A DNA stretch of 64,000 nt from Chrysoporthe austroafricana (taxonomy: Eukaryota > Ascomycota > Sordariomycetes > Diaporthales > Cryphonectriaceae): assembly GCA_001051155.2 (NCBI GenBank), contig JYIP02000012.1:451001-515000 (forward strand). The letters are read 5' to 3'. The notes beneath the pieces were generated by a model. That model ran no database searches. It saw only the letters and a program-made list of their open reading frames with translations, and was not told the DNA's origin. Shown here piece by piece: positions 1 to 11,128 of the stretch. Position 1 is the stretch's first letter. The number at the start of each line of letters is the position of its first letter. Position numbers and translations under genes: made by a program.

Positions 1-1411
1 CTTCGAGGGCTCCTCCGAGGACCCGGGCTGCCCGGGCCTGGGCCTCATCCCCAGCCGCCTCGGCCGCTTCGACGACGCCGACAAGGCCGTCCCGCACATC
101 GGCTGGAACGACGCCCTCGTCGCCGGCGGCGCCGCCCTGTACGACCTGCGCCCGGGCAGCAAGTACTACTACGTCCACAGCTACCGGTGCCCGTACGAGG
201 CCGGCGTGCTGGAGGCGCAGGGCTGGGCCGTCGCCACCGCCGGCTACGGCGCCGAGACCTTCGTCGGCGCCGTCGCCCGGGGCAACGTGCTGGCCACGCA
301 GTTCCACCCCGAGAAGAGCGGCGTCGCGGGCCTGCGCGTCATCCGCTCGTTCCTGACGGGCGACGGCGCCAGGACCCTCGGCCAGCCCCTGCCGCCTCCC
401 GCCGCGTCGCTACCGGCCGCCGACGGCGCCACGGTGCCGCCCCCGCGGGGCCTCACCCGCCGCGTCATCGCCTGCCTCGACGTGCGCACCAACGACGCTG
501 GCGACCTGGTGGTGACCAAGGGCGACCAGTACGACGTGCGCGAGAAGTCCGAGGGCCGGGGCGTGCGCAACCTGGGCAAGCCCGTCGAGATGGCGCGGCG
601 GTACTACGAGCAGGGCGCCGACGAGGTCACCTTCCTGAACATCACCTCGTTCCGCGACCTGCCCGTCCGGGACCTGCCCATGCTCGAGGTCCTCCGCCAG
701 GCCTCGCAGACCGTCTTCGTCCCGCTGACCATCGGCGGTGGCATCCGCGACACCGTCGACACGGACGGCACGCGGGTCTCTGCCCTCGAGATCGCGAGCA
801 TGTACTTCCGCAGCGGGGCCGACAAGGTCAGCATCGGCAGTGACGCCGTGCTCGCTGCCGAGGACTACTACGCCGCCGGCGGGGCCCTGTCTGGCACGAC
901 AGCCATCGAGCAGATCTCCTCCGCGTACGGCAACCAGGCGGTCGTCGTTTCCGTCGACCCGAAGCGCGTCTACGTCGCCTCCCCGGAGGCGACAGAGCAC
1001 AGCACCGTCCGGACGGCCTTCCCCGGCCCCGCCGGCGAGGAGTACATCTGGTACGCCTGCACGATCAAGGGCGGCCGCGAGACGCGCGACCTGGACGTGG
1101 TGCAACTGTGCCGCGCGGTCGAGGCCATGGGCTGCGGGGAGATCCTGCTCAACTGCATCGACCGCGACGGCACCAACAGCGGCTTCGACCTGGAGCTGAT
1201 CCGGCAGGTCAAGGGCGCCGTGAGGATCCCCGTCATCGCGAGCAGCGGCGCGGGCAACCCGGGCCACTTCCAGGAGGTCTTTGACAAGACGACGACAGAT
1301 GCCGTGCTGGGGGCGGGCATGTTCCACCGGGGCGAGTACACGGTGAGGCAGGTCAAGGAGTTCCTGGGCGCTAACGGACTGGCCGTCAGGGGCTTCGAGG
1401 GCGACTTGTGA
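1..1411 (+). CDS. his7: Imidazole glycerol phosphate synthase HIS7 (3' part, 5' end outside window)
   Basis: Bifunctional glutamine amidotransferase/cyclase of histidine biosynthesis. It converts PRFAR plus glutamine-derived ammonia to imidazole glycerol phosphate and AICAR. The frame is already open at base 2 and runs to TGA at 1409-1411, giving about 469 visible residues. The amidotransferase half shows [17 protein letters not shown] and [10 protein letters not shown]; the last contains the His and Glu of the glutaminase triad. The nucleophilic Cys must lie upstream of the window. A linker rich in Pro and Ala follows, then the HisF-like barrel with [31 protein letters not shown] and VIASSGAG, all conserved in the cyclase. 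No intron is seen in this part. The gene is convergent with the antizyme gene, with about 490 bp between stops. The family assignment is very secure; only the 5' end is missing. Confidence 0.97.
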   Translation, partial: FEGSSEDPGCPGLGLIPSRLGRFDDADKAVPHIGWNDALVAGGAALYDLRPGSKYYYVHSYRCPYEAGVLEAQGWAVATAGYGAETFVGAVARGNVLATQFHPEKSGVAGLRVIRSFLTGDGARTLGQPLPPPAASLPAADGATVPPPRGLTRRVIACLDVRTNDAGDLVVTKGDQYDVREKSEGRGVRNLGKPVEMARRYYEQGADEVTFLNITSFRDLPVRDLPMLEVLRQASQTVFVPLTIGGGIRDTVDTDGTRVSALEIASMYFRSGADKVSIGSDAVLAAEDYYAAGGALSGTTAIEQISSAYGNQAVVVSVDPKRVYVASPEATEHSTVRTAFPGPAGEEYIWYACTIKGGRETRDLDVVQLCRAVEAMGCGEILLNCIDRDGTNSGFDLELIRQVKGAVRIPVIASSGAGNPGHFQEVFDKTTTDAVLGAGMFHRGEYTVRQVKEFLGANGLAVRGFEGDL

Positions 1412-1899
1412 CGCGAGGTTCCCCTGCGCTCTTGTGGGTTACGGGTGGGCATGGCGGGGCACGGCTTCACGAGGTTCAGGTCATAAAATGTTGATAGACA
1501 AAAGCATAGAATTGAAGATACCGCATATGCGGGTTTTGCAACCCTGATTACTTATCTCCTAAAGCGAGATCATCTGCTTTTCAAAGCATCGCCGGATAAC
1601 GAGTTGATAGGCTGATGCTGTTGCGCTCCTGTACTCCTGATGTGCTTGAGAAAGAATCTGAGACTCTGCTTTTTGCCGTATCTTGTTCCTCCTCCCTGAA
1701 GAAGGACCGTGGAAGTTTTGGAGGCAGCCAATGCAATACCTGAATACCTGACAGAAGAATGATATAGTGCGCGCACAATCGACCCGGAGGAAGAAAAGCC
1801 AAACGCCTCACGCAGTTCCACCAAGCCCTGTCCAGAAGCCGTCAAGGCAAATGCAAAAGATTTTGGAAATCGATCTGTACAGAAACGCGCTCCCCAGTC
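1412..1899. other. Intergenic 3' region between HIS7 and antizyme
   Basis: This is the spacer between two convergent genes. It should hold both 3' UTRs. No conserved coding or RNA signal was seen. Confidence 0.6.
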
Positions 1900-2959
1900 C
1901 TACACTTCCATACCCATAAAGACCCACCTGCTGCTAGTGACGTCCCGGATATCCGCCCACCGATCGAGGGTCTCCAGTTCGAAGCCAGCCCATGCGAGGC
2001 CTTTGGTTAGCGACTGCCTCTCGTTGGCCTCGATGGACCGGTCGATGCAGATGACCAGGCGGGAGCAGCCGAGAGGGACCTCAGCCAGCTCGATCAGCGC
2101 GACCAGGGCCTTCTTCAGGTCGCGGCCGACCACGCCCGCGTCGAAAAATGTGAACAGGGACTTGTCGCCGGAGGATAGATCCTCGGCGACGAAGGCGAGG
2201 AAGCTAGCGCCGCCCTGGTAGTCCCAGATCTCCATCCAGGCGGTCCCCTCGATGCCGGTGCCGGTACAAGGTCCGTCGAGGCTCGCCCCTTGGGGCGGCG
2301 AGTCGTAGGGTGGCGTAAGCTGCTGCCGGACACCGGAATGGTGGTCTTCGCCGGTGTAAGAACCGAAGTAGCCAGAGTCGATCGAGGCGACACTTCTTCC
2401 CGTGTCGGACGACTGGCTGCGGTCTCGGCTCGATGATTCATGATGTTGATAAACACCCGTCAGGCCGGAGGCATGAGCGGTCGAGTTCTCCTCACCGTGG
2501 AAAACGACCTTCATGGCCTCACAAAAGAATCTCTCACATTCTTCCCTGATGCGAAGTGTTGCCCCCCCTCGTCGGCCACGAGCGTTGCCGTTGCCGTTGC
2601 CGTTAGCGTTTGTGTTGCGCTTGGGCTTCGGCCTGATGGCGAGCTCGTTGTCGGAGGTGAATGCCGCGAGGGGGGGACTGGACGGAGGGGATGGTAGTCC
2701 TGAGATAGGGACCTCAGGAATACCACTCGGCCCCTGCGTGATGGCGTCAGCGAGGGCCCTCGAGAGGGGGAGAAGGGGAGTAGGGTAGAGGAGACATTGT
2801 GGTCTTACCTGCAGCCAGGGTAGTGCAGTAGTGGAGGCCCTTCAGAGAGCCGGCGGCGTCGACGACGTAGCAACTGGCGAGCACATTGGCCTGACGGGCA
2901 ACGTCCTCGCCGTAATTACTACTGGATTGATTGGAATTTAACGTTTTCATGGGCGCCAT
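1900..2959 (-). CDS. Ornithine decarboxylase antizyme, +1 frameshifted
   Basis: Antizyme binds ornithine decarboxylase, directs it to the proteasome and lowers polyamine uptake. Exon 1 is 2959-2809 and exon 2 is 2733-1900, with an intron at 2808-2734 (donor GTAAGA, branch CTGAC, acceptor CAG). After splicing, ORF1 starts MAPMKTL and ends at TCC TGA (2719-2714). A +1 shift at TCC enters ORF2 with GAG GTC, which continues to TAG at 1900-1902. The product would be about 327 residues. ORF2 carries the antizyme signature near its end: SRLVICIDRS, then KGLAWAGFE and LDRWADI. Family knowledge: antizyme synthesis uses polyamine-stimulated +1 frameshifting, often at UCC-UGA. The start at 2959 is a choice; a second Met lies three codons on, and the frame is open to 3259. 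Ordinary gene callers would report only the ORF2 part. Confidence 0.9.
2714..2719 (-). promoter_or_regulatory. Programmed +1 ribosomal frameshift site (UCC-UGA) of antizyme
   Basis: On the coding strand the spliced ORF1 ends TGG TAT TCC TGA G. Skipping the T of TGA puts the ribosome in the frame that encodes the conserved antizyme domain. UCC-UGA is the classic antizyme shift site in animals and fission yeast. The site lies about 18 nt inside exon 2, so it is only assembled correctly after the intron is removed. Polyamine control is known for the family and is not visible in this sequence. Confidence 0.88.
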
Positions 2960-5092
2960 TTCGTTTTGCCACCTTGGGGGACTGTCGTCGATGTGGGAGA
3001 AGTTTGGTTCTGGTTGAGACAGAGCTGAACGGAGCAGATGGCGCAGGTGAGGTGCAGAGGTAGACGCTGTTCTCAGGTGAGGCGGATGTTGACTTGTAGG
3101 TTGGCTGGTCGAGTGGTGTTGATCAATTGAGGAATGCTGGCGAGAAATCGTTCGAGCGGTTGAGGATGAGACAAGATGGTTGGAAGAGTGAAACGGCTGG
3201 AACGGGAACGGGAGGGCGCAGGTTGATGTGACTCGCGGTGGGTTGCAGGGTTGGACCATGAAGCGAGGAGCGGGCTAGCCACTACCGTCGTCTTCTGCGG
3301 GTCTCTGGAAATTTCGACCAAGGAGCCGTGGCAGTGCGTGGGAACCCCAGCGTGCCCAGCCAGGCGCGCTGCCCCGCAAGATGCGCTGGACTTGGTCACT
3401 TGTCAGCTGTACCATGCAAGTGTAAGTGTCACCACTACGTACTACGTTGTGGCCCCCGCCTGATCGCCCTCCTGTCCCCCTAAAACAGCACCCTGAAGCA
3501 AACGTTTCCAGGCCTGAATGGCCTGAACGGCCTGCCACTGAACCCCCACGTGGCCCAGCCTCGGCTTCGAATTGACCAGTAAACCCCGACGGCGTCCGGA
3601 AACCTCCTGGCCGCACGCCACATATGCCAGCCATCAACACCTTCTTCAACAACACTTGCATACCACCTGGCCGGGCATGCATATTCCCCAGCATGTGTGC
3701 GCTGGCAAGAATCCGCATCTGTCGTCTTCTCCACCTCCAGGACTGTATGCCTCGCGGGGGCGTCATGTTGGGTGCCTGAGCACCACCAGCTTGTGAACAG
3801 CGGGAGCGAGGCTACAGCCGTTTCCGCTCTGTGATGCTCCGCGGTGCACGAGCTGGCGAGGGCTACCTACGGCTCGCTCCACGCCCGAGCAGTGTTTTCG
3901 ATGATCTCTCTCGTATTTGTGGGCTGTCCTACAGTCAGGGGCGCTCACCGTCCGAGATCGATGGCTCGGGGTGGGGGGCCAGTCTGGTCTACGGACGTAC
4001 ACGTTGAACGAGGTGATGATCCGCAGCACAAAGAACGGCCATCTCTCTGCCGCCAGCGGGCCCATCACGTACCCCTGGATCACGAGCTTTGCAAACCTAT
4101 AACAGCCTGCTTCATCCGTTGGACACTTGCGTTGCTGTACGGCTGCTGGAGACCGGGGGACAATGCATTGGCTATAATTCCATACCAAACACCATCCAGC
4201 TGGCTGCTGTCTGCGGCCGCGACGGACATCGGGCCGGCATTTGGAACAAAGCCGTCATTGATGATCGGGGTTGTATGGGATCTATAGAGTGGCAAAGGAG
4301 CGATCAGCACTGGCGTCAATATGCCCCGATGTAGCGAGCGTCCTAAATAAAGGGCAAGACGGCTCTAAAACACGTCAGGACCATCCGCTGGATCTATGAT
4401 ATCAGCATGTCGACTGCCACGGGGGCGCGGTGGTATGTGTATCCTGGAGGAAGCAGCAGATTAGTAGAGACTCGCATATACCTGACAAATCCTCGCCTGT
4501 TCTTAATTCAGCCTTTCTCAAGGACAGCCCATTATAACACCGAGAAGACCGCGGCCTGAGGGCTAGACGCCCTGGCTGTTCGCAGATCCCTCGCACCGAT
4601 GCTCTGCTTGACCAGACGTATATATCACATCAACACAGAAGATGTCTCTAGGTAAGAGCTCCGGGCCCGGTGGAGCCGTGCCGCATCTGACCCGATATCC
4701 GGCCGGTTGACACGGGGTATTGTATTGTACGGATTACCAATCACGCCAATTTGCGTACTGCAGGTCCCTGTCGCTGTAGGGCCTTATCTTGGCTGTCGCC
4801 GGCTTTGTTGATTGGGACCAGCGGCGTACTCCGGTTCCGCCGGATCCTTTGACTTATTATTATAATAACACTACGTTTGAGGGCTTGACCAGGTGCTGCT
4901 ATTCCCATACCGTGAAATATATACATCTCTACCTCTCTTTCCCTCTTTGTAACCAACCATGCTCTCCCGTACCATTTCCGCTCGCTCTTGATCCCATCGC
5001 AATTCAACGAAGGACGCTGCACATATACGGAATACATACAGGGGTCTTCGGCACGGCAAGGACACCTATCATCCAAGGTGCCAGTTACCGCC
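2960..5092. other. Divergent promoter region, antizyme / MFS exporter
   Basis: Two kilobases separate two divergently transcribed genes. The part next to 2960 is probably the antizyme leader. Several random-looking open frames occur on both strands around 3.2-4.3 kb, but none shows a recognisable domain, splice-linked continuation or protein-like composition. I call no gene here. Confidence 0.5.
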
Positions 5093-6945
5093 ATGGCCGA
5101 GGAATGGAGACCAAAGGCCAGCAGCCTACCGAGACCTAGCAGCCACCTGACGAACGGCTACACGCCGAGCGAAGGTTCGACAGTGGCCGCTGCCTCTGAA
5201 GACTCACCACTGCTGGGACCAAGGTCGACGTCCCCAACCCTCCGCGATGTCTCGCCCGCTGGACTCCCTCGCCGCGATGCCGGCGGCGACGATGGCGACG
5301 CGGTCCGGCCTTATGTCACCCCGGGCCAGGGCCTGTGTATCTCCGTCAGCATGTGGGTCCTCATGTTCATGCAGGCATGCAACAGTCAGTCTCCCTGCCA
5401 CCTCGGGATGGTGATGTGCTAACCTGGTGGCCGACAGTGTCCGGGATGACCATGGTCCAAGGCCATATTGCAGATGACCTCGAGGCCTACGACAGCGCGA
5501 TGTGGTTTACTTCCGCCTACCTGATTGTCATGGCCTCAAGTGCTCCCTTGGCGAGCCGGCTGGCGACCATCTTCTCTCTGGGCCATATGATCTTGGTGGC
5601 GGCGTGCCTCTTTGCAGCTGGCGCCGTCGTTACGTCTCGCGCCAACTCCTTTGCGGTCTTCATCCTCGGGAGGTGCCTGACCGGCATGGCAGGAGGCTGT
5701 GTCATGACGCTGTCTCTCATCCTGGTGCTCCAGCTCACGTCAAAGAAACGCAGGGGCTTGTTTGTCGGCATGGTCAACGCGGGATTCACGGTTGGCGTGT
5801 CTGCAGGCGCTGTAGTGTTCGGTGCACTACTGCCCGTGCTGGGCTGGCGCGAGTTGTTCCTTGTACAAGCACCAGTCTCCCTGTTGGCTGGCTTGGGTGT
5901 TTTCCTCAGCATCCCCAAGTCTACTACAGACGGCCTCTCAAAGGACAAGACTACGCTGCAGAAGCTGAAGACCATCGACTACGCCGGAGCCCTAAGTCTT
6001 ACAGCGACTATCGTGCTCTTCCTCTACGGCCTATCCGGCACGATCCAGCCCCTGCCGATGCTTCTGTCCGTCCTCACCTTGGCATTCTTCATGTTCAACG
6101 AGTACAGACTGGCGACCGACCCTCTTATTCCAGTCAGCGTCCTCCAATCCCGCGGGGTGCTGCTATCTTGTCTGGCGCAGCTGGGTTTTATGGCCGCCCG
6201 CTGGACGGTGCTCTTTTATGCTCCGATTTTCGTCCTTGCCGTCCGAGGTCTCCCACCTACGGTAGCAGGACTGGTTCTCATCCCGACGAATGTCGGTTTT
6301 GGCTTCGGTGGCGTCCTTGTCGGCTGGCTGCATGTGCGGCGCGCCGGCTCTTTCTGGCTACCGTGTCTCGTGTCTATCTTCCTATTCGGCCTGGCCCTCT
6401 TCGGCCTGTCGTTGCTGAGCAGCGCCGCATCGCCCGCTTGGCTGTACGTACTGGTTGTATTCTGCAACGGTTTCTGCACGGGCGCAGCTCTGAACTATAC
6501 GCTGGCACACGTCCTGCACGTCACAGCACCTGGGACGCATTATATCGCCACTGGCCTTCTGGCGACGTTCCGGGGCTTCGCCGGAAGCTTTGGCACTTCG
6601 ATCGGGGGCGGGATATTCACGAGGAAGCTGAGAGAACAGCTGACGATCGGATTCGAGACGCTCGACGGCACGGATCACTTGTCTCCGGATCGCTTGAGGT
6701 TCGTAGCACGGCTCGTGGGAAGCCCAAACCTCGTCTACGGTGGTGCGCTCAGTGACGCCGAAAGGGAGATCGCGATTCATGGGTATGAGGCGGCGCTGAA
6801 GGTGATGTACACGTCTTCAGTCGTGCTGATCGTGTTTGTACTTTTGCTCCAAGCCGGCACGGGGTGGAAGCAACCGGTGAACCAGGAAGATGAGGAGGAG
6901 ATACAAGAGGAGATAGCCGAGCACGATGGCCGCATGGAGGCGTAA
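5093..6945 (+). CDS. MFS transporter, drug:H+ antiporter (DHA) type
   Basis: Predicted plasma-membrane exporter of about 599 residues. Exon 1 is 5093-5384 and exon 2 is 5438-6945; the 53-nt intron has donor GTCAGT, branch GCTAAC and acceptor CAG. The N-terminal 80 or so residues are polar and probably cytosolic. Hydrophobic helices follow, starting at ISVSMWVLMFMQACN. Conserved MFS features include a WFTSAYLIV segment, LGRCLTGMAGG and VNAGFTVG. The C-terminus is acidic (EDEEEIQEEI). The two-exon model joins the first membrane helix across the intron, which supports it. The start ATG is the first in an open exon and is followed by a hydrophilic leader usual for this family. The substrate cannot be read. 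The next gene downstream, a small VOC-fold protein, is on the same strand. Confidence 0.9.
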
Positions 6946-7605
6946 CGCCCATGACAGATAGACCTTCAAAGAACGCAATCTTCCGAAAGCATACGGCGAC
7001 GTAGCAGTTGGAACCAAACAAGGGTAGAATACATCGTACATACTAAACTTCGAGAAGTCTACCAATCTCTCACGAGGTCTGGAGGATCCTGCACCCAGCC
7101 GCGAGATCACTTGATAGCTCCAGTGCGGGACCACATCTCCCACATGCAGACCGCCCTGGTCATACATACTTTTTCCCCTTCTGCCAGCCTATTGCTGGCA
7201 GAGACCCTGTCACCTCGAGAGCGTGTGAGTGGTCCCCGCAAAAGCCCACAGCTTAAATCACGATATCCGCGCGCATTCATGTGATCCCCTTGACTTTGGC
7301 TGGCCTAGTCAGCCACCACCGCGCCATCAGTTTCAGACAGCCCCGCCCTCTGTGGCACGTTGTATCTCGTGGACGCGAATTTGTTCCATGGACGACAACT
7401 GACGTGTCAATCCCGCTCACCGGTCGCGTTTTCCAGGGATATACGTTTTTCTGTCATTTAGGTGCCTGGGAGTGCATGTCTGTTCTCCTTCGACAACGAT
7501 GTGTGCGCAGGCCTCCCTCAGACTCCGTGCTTCCTCCTGAAGCATTTCCTACATCACACGCGTGTCGGTTAATCGCGGCGAGTAAACATCACGACTATCA
7601 AAAAC
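6946..7605. other. Spacer between MFS exporter and VOC gene
   Basis: This holds the 3' flank of the exporter and the promoter of the next gene. No gene or RNA is recognised. Confidence 0.5.
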
Positions 7606-8354
7606 ATGCCCCCAGCCAACCACGTAAGTCCTCTCGGGCCCGGATCTCTGAACAAACAAGATGATATGCACATCCATAGACCTGTTGCATTGAATTGCAT
7701 ACGACTGTCTCCCTTAGTCCACCCCACTAACTCTGATTCTCTATCGGTAGCACGGTACCATCTACTGGCTCGAGATCCCGGTCCTCTCTGCCGTCCGCGC
7801 AGCAGCCTTCTACACGGCCGTCTTCGGCTGGGAGTGCCACACGCTCCCACCCCCTGCGACATCGTCCATGTCGGCCAGGCATCCCTCCGCGGCCAACGGA
7901 AGCGAGGCCACGATCCACATGTTCCGCAAGGGCAGCGGGCGCGACGGGCTCAGAGGCGCGTTCATCCGGGTGCCGGAGGACTGTCTCATCCGGGCCTGGG
8001 ACATAGACCGCCCGGGCAAGATGGCCGTGCTGACGACGTTTGCGGTGGAGAGCATCGAGGAAACGTTGAGGAAGGTGGTGGAGATGTCTGGGAGGATGCA
8101 CTCGTGAGTCTCTTCAGGGCGCGCTAGCTTTCCTCCTTCAGATAGCAAACACTCCTTCTCCATCTTTGTTCCACCCCCTAACGACCGTTACTTCAACGAG
8201 GGGCAAAGTGGGCGACCTGTCATGTCATAGACACAACATGTATCGGCTGACCGATTGTGGCAGGCCAAAGACCGCAATTAATGATGGCATGGGATACCTC
8301 GCTCGCTTTGTCGACTGCGAAGGGAATCTACAGGGTATTTGGTCTCAAAACTGA
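7606..8354 (+). CDS. VOC-superfamily (glyoxalase/bleomycin-resistance fold) small protein
   Basis: A soluble single-domain protein of about 153 residues in three exons: 7606-7623, 7751-8103 and 8264-8354. Donors are GTAAGT and GTGAGT; the second intron has a CTGAC branch just before CAG. The vicinal-oxygen-chelate pattern is visible: IYWLEIPVLSA at the start, AAFYTAVFGWE after it, GRDGLRGAFIRV in the middle, then KTAINDGMGYLARFVDCEGNLQGIWSQ at the end (joined here from adjacent motifs). The third exon is needed to complete the fold; reading through exon 2 would stop at 8107. The fold is shared by glyoxalases, dioxygenases and resistance proteins, so the reaction is not known. It lies between an MFS exporter and an SDR and is convergent with the SDR. 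Confidence 0.85.
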
Positions 8355-8674
8355 GACTTTCTATATCCTCGACGGTTGACGGTACTATTTGGTACTTTTC
8401 ACTCCGGTCTTGGTATTGCTGAGATATCACTATGCTATACTGGGCGCGAATGTCCGCAGAAGAGAGACCGGACTTGCAGAGGCGATAGATAACTATATAC
8501 TTGAAGAGATTATGGGCACCCAAAAGCTAGTTATTAAATTAGGTTGATATTTACCAGAGTCCTGATGAGCTAGCCCTTTCTAGCAATGAGAAGCCTAGGA
8601 TTCTCCCTCTGATGTGTTCCTGACAACGTCCTGCGTTTGTTCGCACTTTAACCAAAGTCACTGGCAATGAATTA
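8355..8674. other. Short spacer between convergent VOC and SDR genes
   Basis: This holds the 3' ends of two convergent genes. Nothing else is recognised. Confidence 0.5.
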
Positions 8675-9772
8675 TTATGTCTGGCCATCGAGCATGTGTT
8701 GCAAGTCCGGCTGAACTTGAGAGATGACCTCGAGTATGTCCTGCCACGTGCTTGTCATGAAAGCCTCGTTCTTTGCCAGGTCCCCGACACTAGGACACGC
8801 ATCAGCACGAATAGTCCGAGATGGGTCGGGGAAGAGAGACTCACGGAGACAGAATGTCATGATGCCAGAATTTCCCACGGCTCTCCGGCCCGAGCGTAGT
8901 CGCGCTTACCAGCGACCGCGCCCCCTGCTCAGCGGTGCGCGCAAATATCGCCTGGAAGGCGGAGCCCGACAGCTTGGACCAGAGCCCAAATTTTCGGCCC
9001 AGGTCCGTCCTACACAGGTCGGGACAGACGGCATTGACGATGATGTTGTGCTCCTGGGAGGTCGCGCGCGCCACCGCCTGCATGGAAGCCATCCCGAGCA
9101 GCTTGACCATGCTGTATGATCTGGCAGGATCCCATCTCTCGCTGTCGGAGGCTGCCTTGAGGAGGCTGCCGTCGGCGTATGCGAACCAGTCCTCTTCTAC
9201 TCGGTCGTGCCCGTGGCTGTTGACAAAGGTCATGTGGACAGGCTGACCACGCGCTGCGGCCGTGGAACGGAGAATGGGAAGAAACATGATGGCCATGAGG
9301 GCGGTGGACAGGACATTGACCTGCACTGCCATTTCCCACCCCACAGAGGACTTCTCGAAGCTCGGGTTTCCCAGGCCGGCGTTGAGAAGCGCGATGTCGA
9401 GGTGCGGCGTCTCTCTCTCCAGGTGGCGTACAAAGGCCTGGACGGAGGCGAACTCGCCGAGGTCCACAGTCAGGACGACGATGGCACCACCGCTGCAGCC
9501 CGTCCGCGCCACGATGCGCCTCTTGGCCTCCTCGCCTCTGGCGGCGGATCGGACGGCGAGGATCAGCTTCTCCGCGCCGAGGACGGCGTACTTGGCAGCG
9601 GCCTCGCCAGGCCTGTGTTCGCGCCGGTGACGAGGGCAGTCTTGCTCGCGAAAGAGACCTGGAAGTCTTTGGGTGGGTTGTTGCGGGACCACCACATCGC
9701 AGCGAGTTGGCCCAGGCCCGGAGGCGGGCCCCCTGGTGCCTCATGAGCCGTGATGATGTTTGAGTCCGACAT
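8675..9772 (-). CDS. Short-chain dehydrogenase/reductase, frameshifted near N-terminus
   Basis: NAD(P)-dependent oxidoreductase related to fungal SDRs of the retinol-dehydrogenase/WW-oxidoreductase type. Exon 1 is 9772-8845 and exon 2 is 8789-8675, with a 55-nt intron (GTGAGT donor, CTGAT branch, TAG acceptor). The N-terminal frame reads [15 protein letters not shown] and reaches [12 protein letters not shown]. The rest of the protein ([29 protein letters not shown], catalytic YSMVK, then [10 protein letters not shown] in exon 2) lies in another frame. The break is at about 9605-9611, where one G appears to be missing from the glycine codon of TGxxxGxG. With one base restored the gene would encode about 347 residues. 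It is either a young pseudogene or a sequencing error. The substrate is unknown. Confidence 0.85.
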
Positions 9773-11128
9773 GGTAGTGCGGTCTGTGCTACAAATGTGA
9801 TGTTTCTTGCTCGCTAATATGTATCTGGGGAGTGATCCGTCTCTCCTGATCTGAGTAAAAAATAAAAAGACAGAAAAAAAGGGGAGAAGGGAAAAAAAAG
9901 GAAAGGTAAAAGAAAAGAAAAGGGAATAGGAGACCGGTTGGCTAGTTTCAGGAAAGAATCTTGGAGCGTTGGCTAAGGCCCGGTTTCGTCAAATGAATGT
10001 GTGTTGAGAGGGAGGGCGATGTATAGAGAGAGGAGAAGGCACAACGGTAGCAATTGTATACGGCCTATGTATCTTATATACAGACGTTGACCTGACGAGG
10101 CTCGTGGTGGGAGCAGTATAAGGCTGAGTGAAGACGGAACTAATTAGTCCATCCTCTGCGGAGACTTGCCCGTATGAGTTAGCGCCCACACCTCTTGGGT
10201 GGATAGAAGGTATTCCTCTGCAAGCACCCTTGAGCTGTTCAAAGCGCTTCACGAATCGATATCCTTAAAATAGTCCTAATCCGCTCATTCAGTTGTCGGC
10301 CGGGCAAGTGAGCGGATCAATAATCAGCGTGCGGAGGACGGCCGTGGAGTGGAATGTTTTGTGTGCACCCCGTAACCGTGCTAGATGATAGGTAAAATAC
10401 TGTATTGTAGCTCACACCCTCAACGATATACTAAGGTACTGGTTATAATATTGACAGTTTTTTACAGCTCGTTTTAATTACGATAACTTTTATGATTCTT
10501 CCGCAATGTCCCACGGGCAGCCACCCTTGGACTCCCCTTGCCTGCATATCGCCCACCACTTACTACGCCGAGGCTTCCTAAACGGGCAATCGTACTAGGA
10601 CGCTTTTCTGTAGGCTGTGAGCAGAAAGTGAGGCGGTCCAGGAAAACCAATCAGGAGACCGTAACAGTTGCCACAGGCGCTACTTCTTGTCACGCATGAG
10701 AATTCTCACTAAGCAGGGTTAAAATGTTTCATTTTTAAGCTAGCATGTATAAATAAAGTAACGTCATTTAGTCTCTCCACCCCGATGGCGTTTCCCAGAG
10801 CAGCCTTGGGAACTAACGTCCTGTTCGTTCATTTCAAACCGCGTGTATGGTCACACTTCTGGTGGTTACTGATATTAACGCATGGTATTGGACATATCCT
10901 ATCAGGAAGCCATGATTTTCAAAGTTCTCCCTGAATGAAGATAAAGAAAGAAAAGGAAAGGCAAGGAAGAGCTGACTAGTGCTGACCTCCTTATCCTGCC
11001 CGTGGCCCCCGCTATACCCACTGGCATACCCTCAACACAAAACAATCATTTCAACTGATTGGACCGATAATTATACATGACCCTCTTGACACACGGACTA
11101 CCATCACTCCAGACATCGACTGCCCGAA
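9773..11128. other. Divergent promoter region, SDR / HET gene
   Basis: This spacer lies between divergent genes. A purine-rich tract at about 9855-9930 reads as a pyrimidine-rich stretch just upstream of the SDR start; CT-rich tracts are common in fungal promoters. The rest is moderately AT-rich with no coding signal. Confidence 0.5.

Noticed and set aside
410..1327. 305-codon open frame on the minus strand
   Set aside because: It is antisense to HIS7 and results from high GC content and codon bias.
3763..4319. Overlapping minus-strand open frames with some hydrophobic stretches
   Set aside because: I considered a decayed membrane protein, but no family pattern or consistent splice joins could be found.
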